DNA of 64,000 nt, from the NCBI GenBank assembly GCA_027920525.1, contig CP115858.1, forward strand, positions 4,588,001 through 4,652,000, read 5' to 3'. Position 1 is the first letter of the stretch. The number at the start of each line of letters is the position of its first letter. Below the pieces are notes generated by a model. That model ran no database searches. It was not told where the DNA came from and was given only the letters and a program-made list of their open reading frames with translations. Origin of the DNA: Chryseobacterium daecheongense (lineage in GTDB: Bacteria; Bacteroidota; Bacteroidia; Flavobacteriales; Weeksellaceae). This document shows positions 44,442 to 51,378 of this stretch, in pieces. A program made the translations under genes and the position numbers.

Positions 44442-45218
44442 ATGGCAAAAACCAACGATATTTCAGTTGAAGAGAAATTAAGAGCTTTATACGATTTACA
44501 AATCATAGATTCAAGATTGGATGAAATCCGAAATACAAGAGGAGAATTGCCAATTGAGGTTGAAGATCTTGAAATCGAGATAGAAGGGCTTGAAAAAAGA
44601 GCTGAAAAATTTCATGCAGAAATTAAGGATCAGGAAGATCAGATCAAAACAAAGCATGAAGTAATTAACCATGCGAAAACTCTAATTGAGAAATACAAAT
44701 CTCAACAAGATAACGTAAGAAACAATAAAGAGTTTGAAGCTTTAGGTAAGGAGATTGAATTCCAAGATCTTGAAATCCAACTTGCGGAAAAAAGAATTAA
44801 AGAATTTGGGATCAAAATCACTCATAAAAATGAGACTCTGGAAGAACTGAATTCAAAAATTAACGATCTTAAAAACCACCTTAAATTCAAAAAAGAAGAA
44901 TTAGAAGGTTTAGTTTCTGAAACTCAGAAAGAGGAAGATTATTTAATTGAGCAGTCTAAAGAATTTGCAGGTAAGATTGATGAAAGATTACTAGCTTCTT
45001 ACAACAGAATCAGAACGAACTCTATCAATGGATTAGCTGTGGTAGGTTTAGAAAGAGGTGCTCCGAAAGGATCTTTCTTTACAATTCCTCCACAAAAACA
45101 GATGGAAATCGCTCAGAGAAAGAAAATCATTATCGATGAACATTCAGGAAAAATCCTTGTTGATGATGAATTGGTAATGGAAGAAAACGAAAAAATGAAA
45201 TCTGTGATTAAATTTTAA
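44442..45218 (+). CDS. coiled-coil protein, C4 zinc-ribbon family homologue lacking its cysteines
   Basis: A 258-residue protein. Residues 10-180 are a long antiparallel coiled coil rich in Glu and Lys (KLRALYDLQIIDSRLDEIRN start, and NNKEFEALGKEIEF, a conserved family motif). The C-terminal 60 residues keep the family frame (GLAVVGLERGAPKGSFFTIPPQKQMEIAQ then KKIIIDEHSGKILVDDELV), but all four zinc-binding cysteines are replaced, with A and S at the first CxxC position and H and S at the second. The protein contains no cysteine at all. It follows Nif3 by two bases and may be a structural partner of it or of RNA or DNA. A terminator follows. Confidence 0.85.
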   Translation: MAKTNDISVEEKLRALYDLQIIDSRLDEIRNTRGELPIEVEDLEIEIEGLEKRAEKFHAEIKDQEDQIKTKHEVINHAKTLIEKYKSQQDNVRNNKEFEALGKEIEFQDLEIQLAEKRIKEFGIKITHKNETLEELNSKINDLKNHLKFKKEELEGLVSETQKEEDYLIEQSKEFAGKIDERLLASYNRIRTNSINGLAVVGLERGAPKGSFFTIPPQKQMEIAQRKKIIIDEHSGKILVDDELVMEENEKMKSVIKF

Positions 45219-45237
45219 TCATCGTTTACTTTGATAT

Positions 45238-45271
45238 AAAAGCTGTTTCAGAAATGAAACAGCTTTTTTTA
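45238..45271. terminator. terminator after the coiled-coil gene
   Basis: AAAAGCTGTTTCA and TGAAACAGCTTTT pair around a short GAAA loop, followed by a T-run; symmetric between convergent genes. Confidence 0.85.
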
Positions 45272-45311
45272 TTCTATTTAATCGAAGAATGCGCTTGCTA
45301 TAGATAAAATA

Positions 45312-46391
45312 TTATTCTGTAACAACAGCATCCCGGTCACCATCTTCTTTTTTTCCTTCGATGATCATTTCTTCAGCCTCAGCCTTTTCTTCGGCATCAG
45401 CAACTTCTATTCTTTCTTCCTGACCCGTATTATGATGATCGATAAAGAATTCGCAATATACCGGTAGGTGGTCCGAGCCAAAATTGTCTAGGGTCTTAAG
45501 TTCTTTAATAAAGATGTCTTCACTATGAAACATTAAATCGATAGGGAATCTCAGTAATTGGTATTTGGCGTGGAAGGTTGGAACAAAGGCACGTCCGATT
45601 CTCGGATCAATAAGGTGGCTTGTTTTTCTGAACAGTATAGAAGACCTTGACCAGGCAACATTATTAAAATCACCAACGACAAGTACAGGTTCAGTGATAT
45701 CTTTCACGCGTTTTGCAATGCTCAGGAGATCGCCGTCCCGTTCCTTTGATGTGGCTTCTTCCGTTGGGCTGGGAGGTGGTGGATGAACCCCGAAAAAAAC
45801 AAAAGAGAAGCCGTCTTCTGTCTCTAAATGGATTTCAATGCTTGGAATATCTTCAGCTACAAAATAATGTGTAGTGGAATTTTTGATCTGAATTTTAGAA
45901 TAAAAATGCATCCCATAAGTATTTTCCAAGGTTACCTTATGATGATAGGGGTAGTCTTTTTCTAAAGCTCTTAATGCATTTTCCCAAACTCCATTGCTTT
46001 CCATGGTAAGGAACATTTCCGGCTTGTTTCGGTTGATAAGACCGATAAACTTGTCATATTCCGTATTGAACTGATAGACATTGGCAGAAATGAAATGTAA
46101 TTTTTGAGAGGACCGCTTGCCCCTCTGATGTTTCCTTACTCTGTAGAGAGGAGTATACTTTACAAGAATTACCCCATGATGTACAAATAAGATAAAAAGA
46201 GTGCCCTGGAAATACCAGAAATATTCGGCTGATCTAAAGAAAAATCCTAAGAGGAAGGTAAGCACAATAAAGTACGTGATTTGAATTTTTCCAAACTCAG
46301 GAACCCGAAATATCCAATGCTGGTTTTGAATTTTAGGTAATAATGTCAATAGAACCAGCAGGCCGGTTAAAATCAAATAAGCACTCCACAT
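45312..46391 (-). CDS. membrane-anchored endonuclease/exonuclease/phosphatase family protein
   Basis: A 359-residue EEP-fold protein. Residues 1-80 hold three hydrophobic helices (MWSAYLILTGLLVLLTLL first). The rest is the EEP domain: FISANVYQFN (Asn), FLTMESNG (Glu), VVGDFNNVAWS (Asp and Asn) and GSDHLPVYCEF (Asp and His), all catalytic positions present. The last 35 residues are acidic (Glu/Asp-rich). The ATG at 46391 was chosen because it opens the first helix; one at 46439 would add 16 residues. A substrate such as a phospholipid or nucleic acid cannot be told. The domain faces the periplasm or the cytoplasm depending on topology, which is uncertain. Confidence 0.82.
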   Translation of the reverse strand: MWSAYLILTGLLVLLTLLPKIQNQHWIFRVPEFGKIQITYFIVLTFLLGFFFRSAEYFWYFQGTLFILFVHHGVILVKYTPLYRVRKHQRGKRSSQKLHFISANVYQFNTEYDKFIGLINRNKPEMFLTMESNGVWENALRALEKDYPYHHKVTLENTYGMHFYSKIQIKNSTTHYFVAEDIPSIEIHLETEDGFSFVFFGVHPPPPSPTEEATSKERDGDLLSIAKRVKDITEPVLVVGDFNNVAWSRSSILFRKTSHLIDPRIGRAFVPTFHAKYQLLRFPIDLMFHSEDIFIKELKTLDNFGSDHLPVYCEFFIDHHNTGQEERIEVADAEEKAEAEEMIIEGKKEDGDRDAVVTE

Positions 46392-46525
46392 GTTATAAAA
46401 ATAGATGGCTAAAAATAATCCTTTTTTACAAGAATTCAAATGAAATCATCTTTTTTAGTATGAAATAAATGAAGTTTGAGTCAGATTTTTCTTACTTTTA
46501 TTCTGTTATATTTTGAATCAATACT

Positions 46526-46972
46526 ATGAATAAAATTTTCGCAGTTGTATGCTTTTTAAGTACATTCTGCTTTGGACAGCAACTCCAGAACCCGGACATT
46601 GAGAAACCTATCAGGGATTTGTTCGCAGGTATGAAGAATGCAGATTCGGAACTGGTAAAGTCGGCATTTACTGAAACGGCCATTCTACAGACTATTACAA
46701 AAGAAGGAGTAGTGAAAACAGATGATATACCTGGTTTTATATCTGCTGTTTCCAAAGCCGCTAAAGGCGATCTGGATGAAAGGATTACTATAGCATCTGT
46801 ACTTGTAGACGGCAATATGGCGAGCGTTTTCACTCCTTATCAGTTTTATTACCAGGGAAAGTTTTCACATTGCGGAGCGAACAGCTTTCAGCTGGTAAAG
46901 CAGAATAACAGCTGGAAAATTCAGTACATCATTGATACAAGAAGAAAGGAAAATTGCGAGAATAAGAAATAA
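46526..46972 (+). CDS. exported NTF2-like protein
   Basis: A 148-residue protein with a signal peptide (IFAVVCFLSTFCFGQ). The rest reads as a nuclear-transport-factor-2/SnoaL-like fold: EKPIRDLFAGMKNADSELVKSAF, then AVSKAAKGDLDERITIASVLVDGNMASVFTPYQFYYQGKF (core DGNMASVFTPY) and SFQLVKQNNSWKIQYI. Such proteins are small ligand-binding cups with no assigned catalytic residues. It lies six bases upstream of a glyoxalase-fold gene, so the two are an operon. The two Cys (about 112 and 144) may form a disulfide in the periplasm. Confidence 0.82.
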   Translation: MNKIFAVVCFLSTFCFGQQLQNPDIEKPIRDLFAGMKNADSELVKSAFTETAILQTITKEGVVKTDDIPGFISAVSKAAKGDLDERITIASVLVDGNMASVFTPYQFYYQGKFSHCGANSFQLVKQNNSWKIQYIIDTRRKENCENKK

Positions 46973-46978
46973 TATACA

Positions 46979-47356
46979 ATGAAAATTCACCATATCGCCA
47001 TTATAGGCTCCAATTATCAAGTTTCTAGAAAGTTTTACACAGAGATTTTAGGTTTGAATGTGATCCGTGAAGTATACCGTGAAGAAAGGCAATCTTATAA
47101 GCTGGACCTTGCTATCGGAGATCATTATGTGATAGAACTTTTTTCATTCCCTGATCCTCCCGCAAGACCTTCCCGTCCCGAAGCGTGCGGATTAAGGCAT
47201 CTTGCATTTTCCGTTGAAAATGTTGGCGCAAAGCGGCAGGAACTTATGGAAAAGGGACTGGAATGTGAGGAGATAAGGATCGACGAATTTACCGGTAAAG
47301 AGTTTTTCTTTACACAAGATCCGGATCAGCTTCCTTTGGAGTTTTATGAAATGTAA
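46979..47356 (+). CDS. VOC/glyoxalase family protein (GloA2-like)
   Basis: A 125-residue vicinal-oxygen-chelate protein. It carries the metal-ligand positions: His in MKIHHIAIIGSNY (residue 5), Glu in HYVIELFSFPD, His in GLRHLAFSVENV and Glu in LPLEFYEM at the end. The FPDPPARPSRPEACGLRHLAF segment is typical of the YaeR/GloA2-like branch (SMU1112c type), whose substrate is not settled. It follows the NTF2-like gene by six bases and converges with the DUF1634 gene. Confidence 0.9.
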   Translation: MKIHHIAIIGSNYQVSRKFYTEILGLNVIREVYREERQSYKLDLAIGDHYVIELFSFPDPPARPSRPEACGLRHLAFSVENVGAKRQELMEKGLECEEIRIDEFTGKEFFFTQDPDQLPLEFYEM

Positions 47357-47361
47357 ATGGC

Positions 47362-47745
47362 CTAATGTGCGTATCCCGTAAAAAAGCTGATTGCCATAAT
47401 GGCTAAAACAATTGAGGATATGATGACGTAGATGTAATCTTTTTCTTTCAGGTATCCTATTAATGCAAAAACAATTCGCATTAAAGGAGTGAAAATAAGA
47501 ACCAAGATTCCCAGTTGAATGATGGCCATTCCTTCACCTTTGCAGAGAGATTCCCAAAACTGGCCCCATACTTTTTCCGACGAAGAACCGGTCTCCAGTA
47601 AGGAATAGTTTTTGGGCATTTTAAAACCTTCCAGAAACAGCTTTACAAAGCCAATAATGGATATAGCTACGGACAAAATCACTCCAAGTCTCAGGAGATT
47701 TCCTACGGAGCGGTTCAAATCAACGTCTGTGAAATTTTTTCTCAT
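47362..47745 (-). CDS. DUF1634 family membrane protein
   Basis: A 127-residue protein with three membrane helices (about 17-35, 75-95 and 100-125). The start RSVGNLLRLGVILSVAISIIGFVKL and the central QLGILVLIFTPLMRIVFALIGYLKEKDYIYVIIS carry the family features. The gene overlaps the upstream TauE/SafE-type exporter gene by four bases (ATGA), an arrangement seen widely, so the small protein is probably a partner of the exporter. No biochemical function is known. Confidence 0.88.
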   Translation of the reverse strand: MRKNFTDVDLNRSVGNLLRLGVILSVAISIIGFVKLFLEGFKMPKNYSLLETGSSSEKVWGQFWESLCKGEGMAIIQLGILVLIFTPLMRIVFALIGYLKEKDYIYVIISSIVLAIMAISFFTGYAH

Positions 47746-48572
47746 CGGAAACTTTGATTTATACCGTTATACATCATATAGATTGAAAGGATTGTAATTA
47801 CAATAGCAAAAAATACCTTCAGTTTTTTAGTTTTTGAAACCATCAATGTTTTAGACCCAATGAAGCTTCCTACCACAACCCCTACCAAAACAGGAGCTAC
47901 AATTACCGGGATAATTTCTCCTCTTTGAAAATAGATGAGGGAACTTGCGACAGCCGTAACACCGATCATAAAATTACTCGTGGTTGTAGAAACTTTAAAA
48001 GGCAACTTCATCATATTATCCATTGCCAATACTTTCAATGCACCTGAACCGATTCCTAAAAGACCAGACATTGCTCCGGCAAACATCATCATAAAGAATC
48101 CAGGAATGGTGTTTCGCGCAGAATATTTTTTAATGACTCCTTTATCCGGAAAGGTTCCGTACAATTTAAGTTTATCTTCTAAACTTCCCTTGATCAGGGG
48201 TTCCTGGTGGTCGGGTTTTCCTTTAAGATTTAAAATTACGGTAAGGAGAAGAATACTGGCAAAAATAATCCCGATGGTATTTGGGTTCAGAATTCCGGAA
48301 ACAAGAGCTCCGGCAATAGCACCTGCTGTAGTTGCTATTTCCAGAAACATTCCGATTCTCATATTGGTAAATCCTTCTTTAACAAAAGCTACGGCGGCAC
48401 CGGAAGATGTACCCACCACAGATATTAAGGAAGCTCCGATTGCGTAATGCATAGGGACGCCAAAACCCAGCGTCAATAAAGGGATAATGATAACTCCTCC
48501 TCCTAAACCTGTAAGTGAGCCCAATAGGCCTGCTGAGATTGCTCCAAGGAAGAGAATAATGATTTCTGACAT
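47742..48572 (-). CDS. sulfite exporter TauE/SafE family protein
   Basis: A 276-residue inner-membrane protein with about eight helices. The TauE/SafE signature is at the start, GAISAGLLGSLTGLGGGVIIIPLL (glycine motif about residues 8-25), and repeats at GAMSGLLGIGSGALKVLAM (about 165). The family exports sulfite, sulfoacetate or related organic anions, or imports metals or other anions. The ATG at 48572 was chosen as the signature directly follows it. The DUF1634 gene overlaps its end by four bases. Substrate is unknown. Confidence 0.9.
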   Translation of the reverse strand: MSEIIILFLGAISAGLLGSLTGLGGGVIIIPLLTLGFGVPMHYAIGASLISVVGTSSGAAVAFVKEGFTNMRIGMFLEIATTAGAIAGALVSGILNPNTIGIIFASILLLTVILNLKGKPDHQEPLIKGSLEDKLKLYGTFPDKGVIKKYSARNTIPGFFMMMFAGAMSGLLGIGSGALKVLAMDNMMKLPFKVSTTTSNFMIGVTAVASSLIYFQRGEIIPVIVAPVLVGVVVGSFIGSKTLMVSKTKKLKVFFAIVITILSIYMMYNGINQSFR

Positions 48573-48632
48573 GAATACAAATATAAAACTATTGCAGTTT
48601 TCTGCCAAACTTTCAAAAAGATAAATTTGACG

Positions 48633-48640
48633 TATTTTTG
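48633..48640 (+). promoter_or_regulatory. candidate -7 box for the DUF1543 gene
   Basis: TATTTTTG matches TAnnTTTG. Transcription from it would begin near 48647, after the ATG at 48642, which argues for translation from one of the later ATGs (48654 or 48660). Confidence 0.35.
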
Positions 48641-48653
48641 TATGACTAAAAAA

Positions 48654-49208
48654 ATGAAAATGAAATTATTCTACGTGATCCTAGGTGCCACTCCTCCAGG
48701 CAGGAATATCGAACAGCACGATGTGTTTTTTGGAATTGCTGAAAGTTTAAAGGATCTGGTTCCGGATATGAAAGACTTCTGGAAAGAGGCTGATGGTAAA
48801 ATCCACCTGGACTGCCATCAGGAGGTAAGATTTGCAGATGGATATGAAGTGAAAATTGTTGAAAAAACAGATCAGGTTTCTGAAAACCAGCTATTCTTTA
48901 TCAATTTAGGAGGCTATAAGAGGGGACATTTTGAAGAATTCCATGAGCAACATCTGATGGTTGGAACATCCATGGGAGAAATTATAAAGAGAGTGAAGGA
49001 AACGGAATTTTACAAAACAATGGGATTCGAAGGAGCTGTAAGCCATGTTGACGATAAGCACGGTGTGGATATCGATGATATTTTTAACGTTAATGATATC
49101 CTTCCTCAAAAAATGAAAGAGAAATACACCATTGTTTTAGAAAAATCTGATGCGGAAAATCAGGAAAATCCAATAGGTCTCGGATATCTTAAAATAGATA
49201 AAGTATAA
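48654..49208 (+). CDS. DUF1543 family protein
   Basis: A 184-residue protein starting MKMKLFYVILGATPPGRNIE; the KLFYVILG opening and EQHDVFFGIAESL are the DUF1543 hallmarks. A second copy of the fold follows (QLFFINLGGYKRGHFEEFHEQHL, about residues 80-105), so the protein is a two-repeat beta/alpha domain with conserved His and Glu. The biochemical role is unknown. An ATG also exists at 48642, but the -7 box at 48633-48640 places the transcript start after it. It is divergent from the TauE operon. A GC-rich hairpin follows the stop. Confidence 0.88.
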   Translation: MKMKLFYVILGATPPGRNIEQHDVFFGIAESLKDLVPDMKDFWKEADGKIHLDCHQEVRFADGYEVKIVEKTDQVSENQLFFINLGGYKRGHFEEFHEQHLMVGTSMGEIIKRVKETEFYKTMGFEGAVSHVDDKHGVDIDDIFNVNDILPQKMKEKYTIVLEKSDAENQENPIGLGYLKIDKV

Positions 49209-49223
49209 ACTTCCCATAATCAC

Positions 49224-49249
49224 TTACGCCGGCTTTTAAGCCGGCGTAA
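49224..49249. terminator. GC-rich hairpin after DUF1543 (possible terminator without T-run)
   Basis: TTACGCCGGCTT (49224-49235) and AAGCCGGCGTAA (49238-49249) form a perfect 12-bp stem with a two-base nominal loop. Neither side has a T-run, so it is not a classical intrinsic terminator; it is unusually GC-rich for this region. Confidence 0.45.
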
Positions 49250-49309
49250 CGCGTTAAGTACAGTAAGGATCGGAGATGCGAAAATTTAGGTAATCGGCTA
49301 TAAAATTTT

Positions 49310-49428
49310 TATCTTTGCAAAGTCTTGGATCAATGATCTGGTGTTGTATTGTAATGTTGAAAAACGTTTGATAATTGCCTATTGATCCGGATGGTCTCAA
49401 TTGAAAATATATCTAATAAAAATATAGA
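49310..49428 (+). promoter_or_regulatory. purK promoter and possible structured leader
   Basis: TATCTTTG (49310-49317) matches the -7 box, and its 14-base context is the same as upstream of purE. The leader of about 105 bases can fold: GGATCAAT (49327-49334) pairs with ATTGATCC (49381-49388), and inside it AATGTT (49353-49358), GAAA, AACGTT (49363-49368) makes a hairpin with a GNRA-type loop. Whether this regulates purK is unknown. Confidence 0.4.
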
Positions 49429-50538
49429 ATGAAAATAGGAATTTTAGGAGGTGGTCAGCTGGGAAGAATGCTGATACAGAGCGCATTGAAATATGATGAT
49501 GAATTTTATACGCTGGATCCTGCCTCTGATGCTCCCTGCAGTACTATTTCAAATTTTACACAGGGAAATTTCAATGACTATGAAACAGTCCTGAACTTTG
49601 GAAAAAATAAAGATGTTGTAACAATAGAGATCGAGCATGTAAATGCTGATGCCCTGGCAGAACTTGAAAACCAGGGGATCAAAGTTGTTCCGAATTCTGC
49701 AATCATTAAAACCATTCAGCAGAAGATTCTTCAGAAGGAATTCTATAAGGCTCATGATATCCCAAGCCCTGAATTTCAGGCTGTCTGGAATAGTGATGAA
49801 AAAATTACAATGACACTTCCTTTTGTACAAAAGATGAATACAGGCGGATATGATGGAAAAGGTGTTCAGGTAATTAAAAATGAAGAAGATCTTCAAAATT
49901 TATGGAAGGAGCCTTCTGTGATCGAAAAGCTTGTTGATATCGATAAAGAATTGTCTGTGATTGTTGCAAGAAATGAAAAAGGGGAGACCAAGACTTTTCC
50001 CGTTACAGAAATGGTGGCTGATCCTAAGTTAAATTTATTAGATTTTAATATTTGTCCGGTTTTTTTACACGAAAACACCCAAAAGCAAATTGATGTAATT
50101 ACGGAAAAGTTTCTGAATGCAATAAACTCTCCCGGGCTTTTTGCCATAGAACTGTTTTTGGATAAGGCTGGAAAAGTATGGGTAAATGAGACTGCGCCGA
50201 GACTTCATAACTCAGGGCACCAAAGCCAGGAAGGAAACGCGAATTCACAATTTGAGCAAATGTACCGTGTCGTTAAGAACCTTCCATTAGCGGATACGGA
50301 AAGTCTAGGTTATAGTGGAATGCTTAACCTTGTAGGAGCAGAAGGATATTCAGGAAAAGTAATTTATGAAGGAATGGAAGAAGTCCTGAAATTGCCTAAA
50401 ACTTATGTTCACTTATATGGAAAAACGGAAACCAAACCGGGAAGGAAAATGGGGCACATTAATGTGCTGGCTGACTCCAAAGAAGAATTGATGGAAAAGC
50501 TCATCAAAGTAAAGGCTATGGTAAGAGTAATAGCTTAA
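49429..50538 (+). CDS. purK: 5-(carboxyamino)imidazole ribonucleotide synthase
   Basis: A 369-residue ATP-grasp enzyme that converts AIR, ATP and bicarbonate to N5-CAIR in purine synthesis. The start GILGGGQLGRMLIQSA is the PurK signature. The ATP-grasp domain has KMNTGGYDGKGVQ (glycine loop about 144-156) and the metal-binding region LFAIELFLDKAGKVWVNETAPRLHNSGHQSQE (core NETAPRLHNSGH). The C-terminal domain includes GKTETKPGRKMGHI. It lies 4.8 kb from purE on the same strand; the four genes between them are on the other strand, so the pair is split into two transcripts. The leader at 49310-49428 may be structured. Confidence 0.96.
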   Translation: MKIGILGGGQLGRMLIQSALKYDDEFYTLDPASDAPCSTISNFTQGNFNDYETVLNFGKNKDVVTIEIEHVNADALAELENQGIKVVPNSAIIKTIQQKILQKEFYKAHDIPSPEFQAVWNSDEKITMTLPFVQKMNTGGYDGKGVQVIKNEEDLQNLWKEPSVIEKLVDIDKELSVIVARNEKGETKTFPVTEMVADPKLNLLDFNICPVFLHENTQKQIDVITEKFLNAINSPGLFAIELFLDKAGKVWVNETAPRLHNSGHQSQEGNANSQFEQMYRVVKNLPLADTESLGYSGMLNLVGAEGYSGKVIYEGMEEVLKLPKTYVHLYGKTETKPGRKMGHINVLADSKEELMEKLIKVKAMVRVIA

Positions 50539-50547
50539 AATATTGAT

Positions 50548-50580
50548 AGAAAGACTGCTTTTCAGCAGTCTTTCTTATTT
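50548..50580. terminator. purK terminator
   Basis: AGAAAGACTGCT (50548-50559) and AGCAGTCTTTCT (50564-50575) form a perfect 12-bp stem with loop TTTC, followed by a T-rich tail; symmetric between convergent genes. Confidence 0.85.
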
Positions 50581-50582
50581 TT

Positions 50583-51215
50583 TTATCTCATTTTATCATT
50601 GAGTTCATTATGAAGATTTTCTATTTTATCCTTGAGCTCACTACCCAGTTTTGAAGGATAATCCTTTATTTTCTTCAGATCAAAGGCTAAGATGACAGAA
50701 GCTACTCCTACGAAAATAAATGATAAACCGGTAAGGACTACAAGAGACATTCCTGAAAATATAGGATTAGCCAAAAGCATAAACGACAGGATAATTCCGA
50801 GGATACTGAATATTGCAAGATTACCCCATCTTAGTACATGGGCGTCTTTCAAATCAAATGAGATACCCAGTAATTGGAAAGAACGGAACATCACTGTAAA
50901 TCCTACAATAAATGGTAGAATGGTCATTGAAATCTGAGGATAAGAAACCAGATAGACTCCCATAATAAAGGAAAGTAGTCCCGTTACCAGATATAAGCCC
51001 CATCCATTTAATACTTTCGCGTTATTGATCGAGAAAAAGATATCGAAGATCCCCGAGACGATAAAAGAGACACTAAAAAGAAGAGATAATGTCAGATAGG
51101 TTTCAAGGGGAGATGAAAATACATATACTCCACATCCAATAAAAAGGATTCCTAGTATAAGCGGGATATACCAGTGCTTTACAGAGTTTCTGAATGATTT
51201 TAATAGATTTGGCAT
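50583..51215 (-). CDS. HdeD/DUF308 family membrane protein
   Basis: A 210-residue inner-membrane protein with six hydrophobic helices in three pairs: WYIPLILGILFIGCGVYVF (first), LLFSVSFIVSGIFDIFFSI, GLYLVTGLLSFIMGVYLVSYP, then three more. The pairwise pattern and FIVSGIFDI-type helices match the HdeD/DUF308 family, linked to acid resistance in enterobacteria though its function elsewhere is unknown. The tail is charged (KDKIENLHNELNDKMR). It is alone, 160 bases downstream of the cation-proton antiporter gene on the same strand. Confidence 0.85.
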   Translation of the reverse strand: MPNLLKSFRNSVKHWYIPLILGILFIGCGVYVFSSPLETYLTLSLLFSVSFIVSGIFDIFFSINNAKVLNGWGLYLVTGLLSFIMGVYLVSYPQISMTILPFIVGFTVMFRSFQLLGISFDLKDAHVLRWGNLAIFSILGIILSFMLLANPIFSGMSLVVLTGLSFIFVGVASVILAFDLKKIKDYPSKLGSELKDKIENLHNELNDKMR

Positions 51216-51378
51216 AATTAAAAGTATTTTGTTGCCTACTTTGAAATACGGTGTTCGGCGAGTCCGTTTTTATATTTCCATTTTAAATAATTGAATTCTG
51301 TTTTAAGGTCTAATTTACTGAAAACAAACAACTAAGAAATAGTTGAATTGATTGAATTTATTCTATTGATAGTGGTTG

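Noticed and set aside
47935..48447. 170-codon plus-strand frame inside the TauE/SafE gene
   Set aside because: Antisense to a clear membrane transporter gene; no features of its own.
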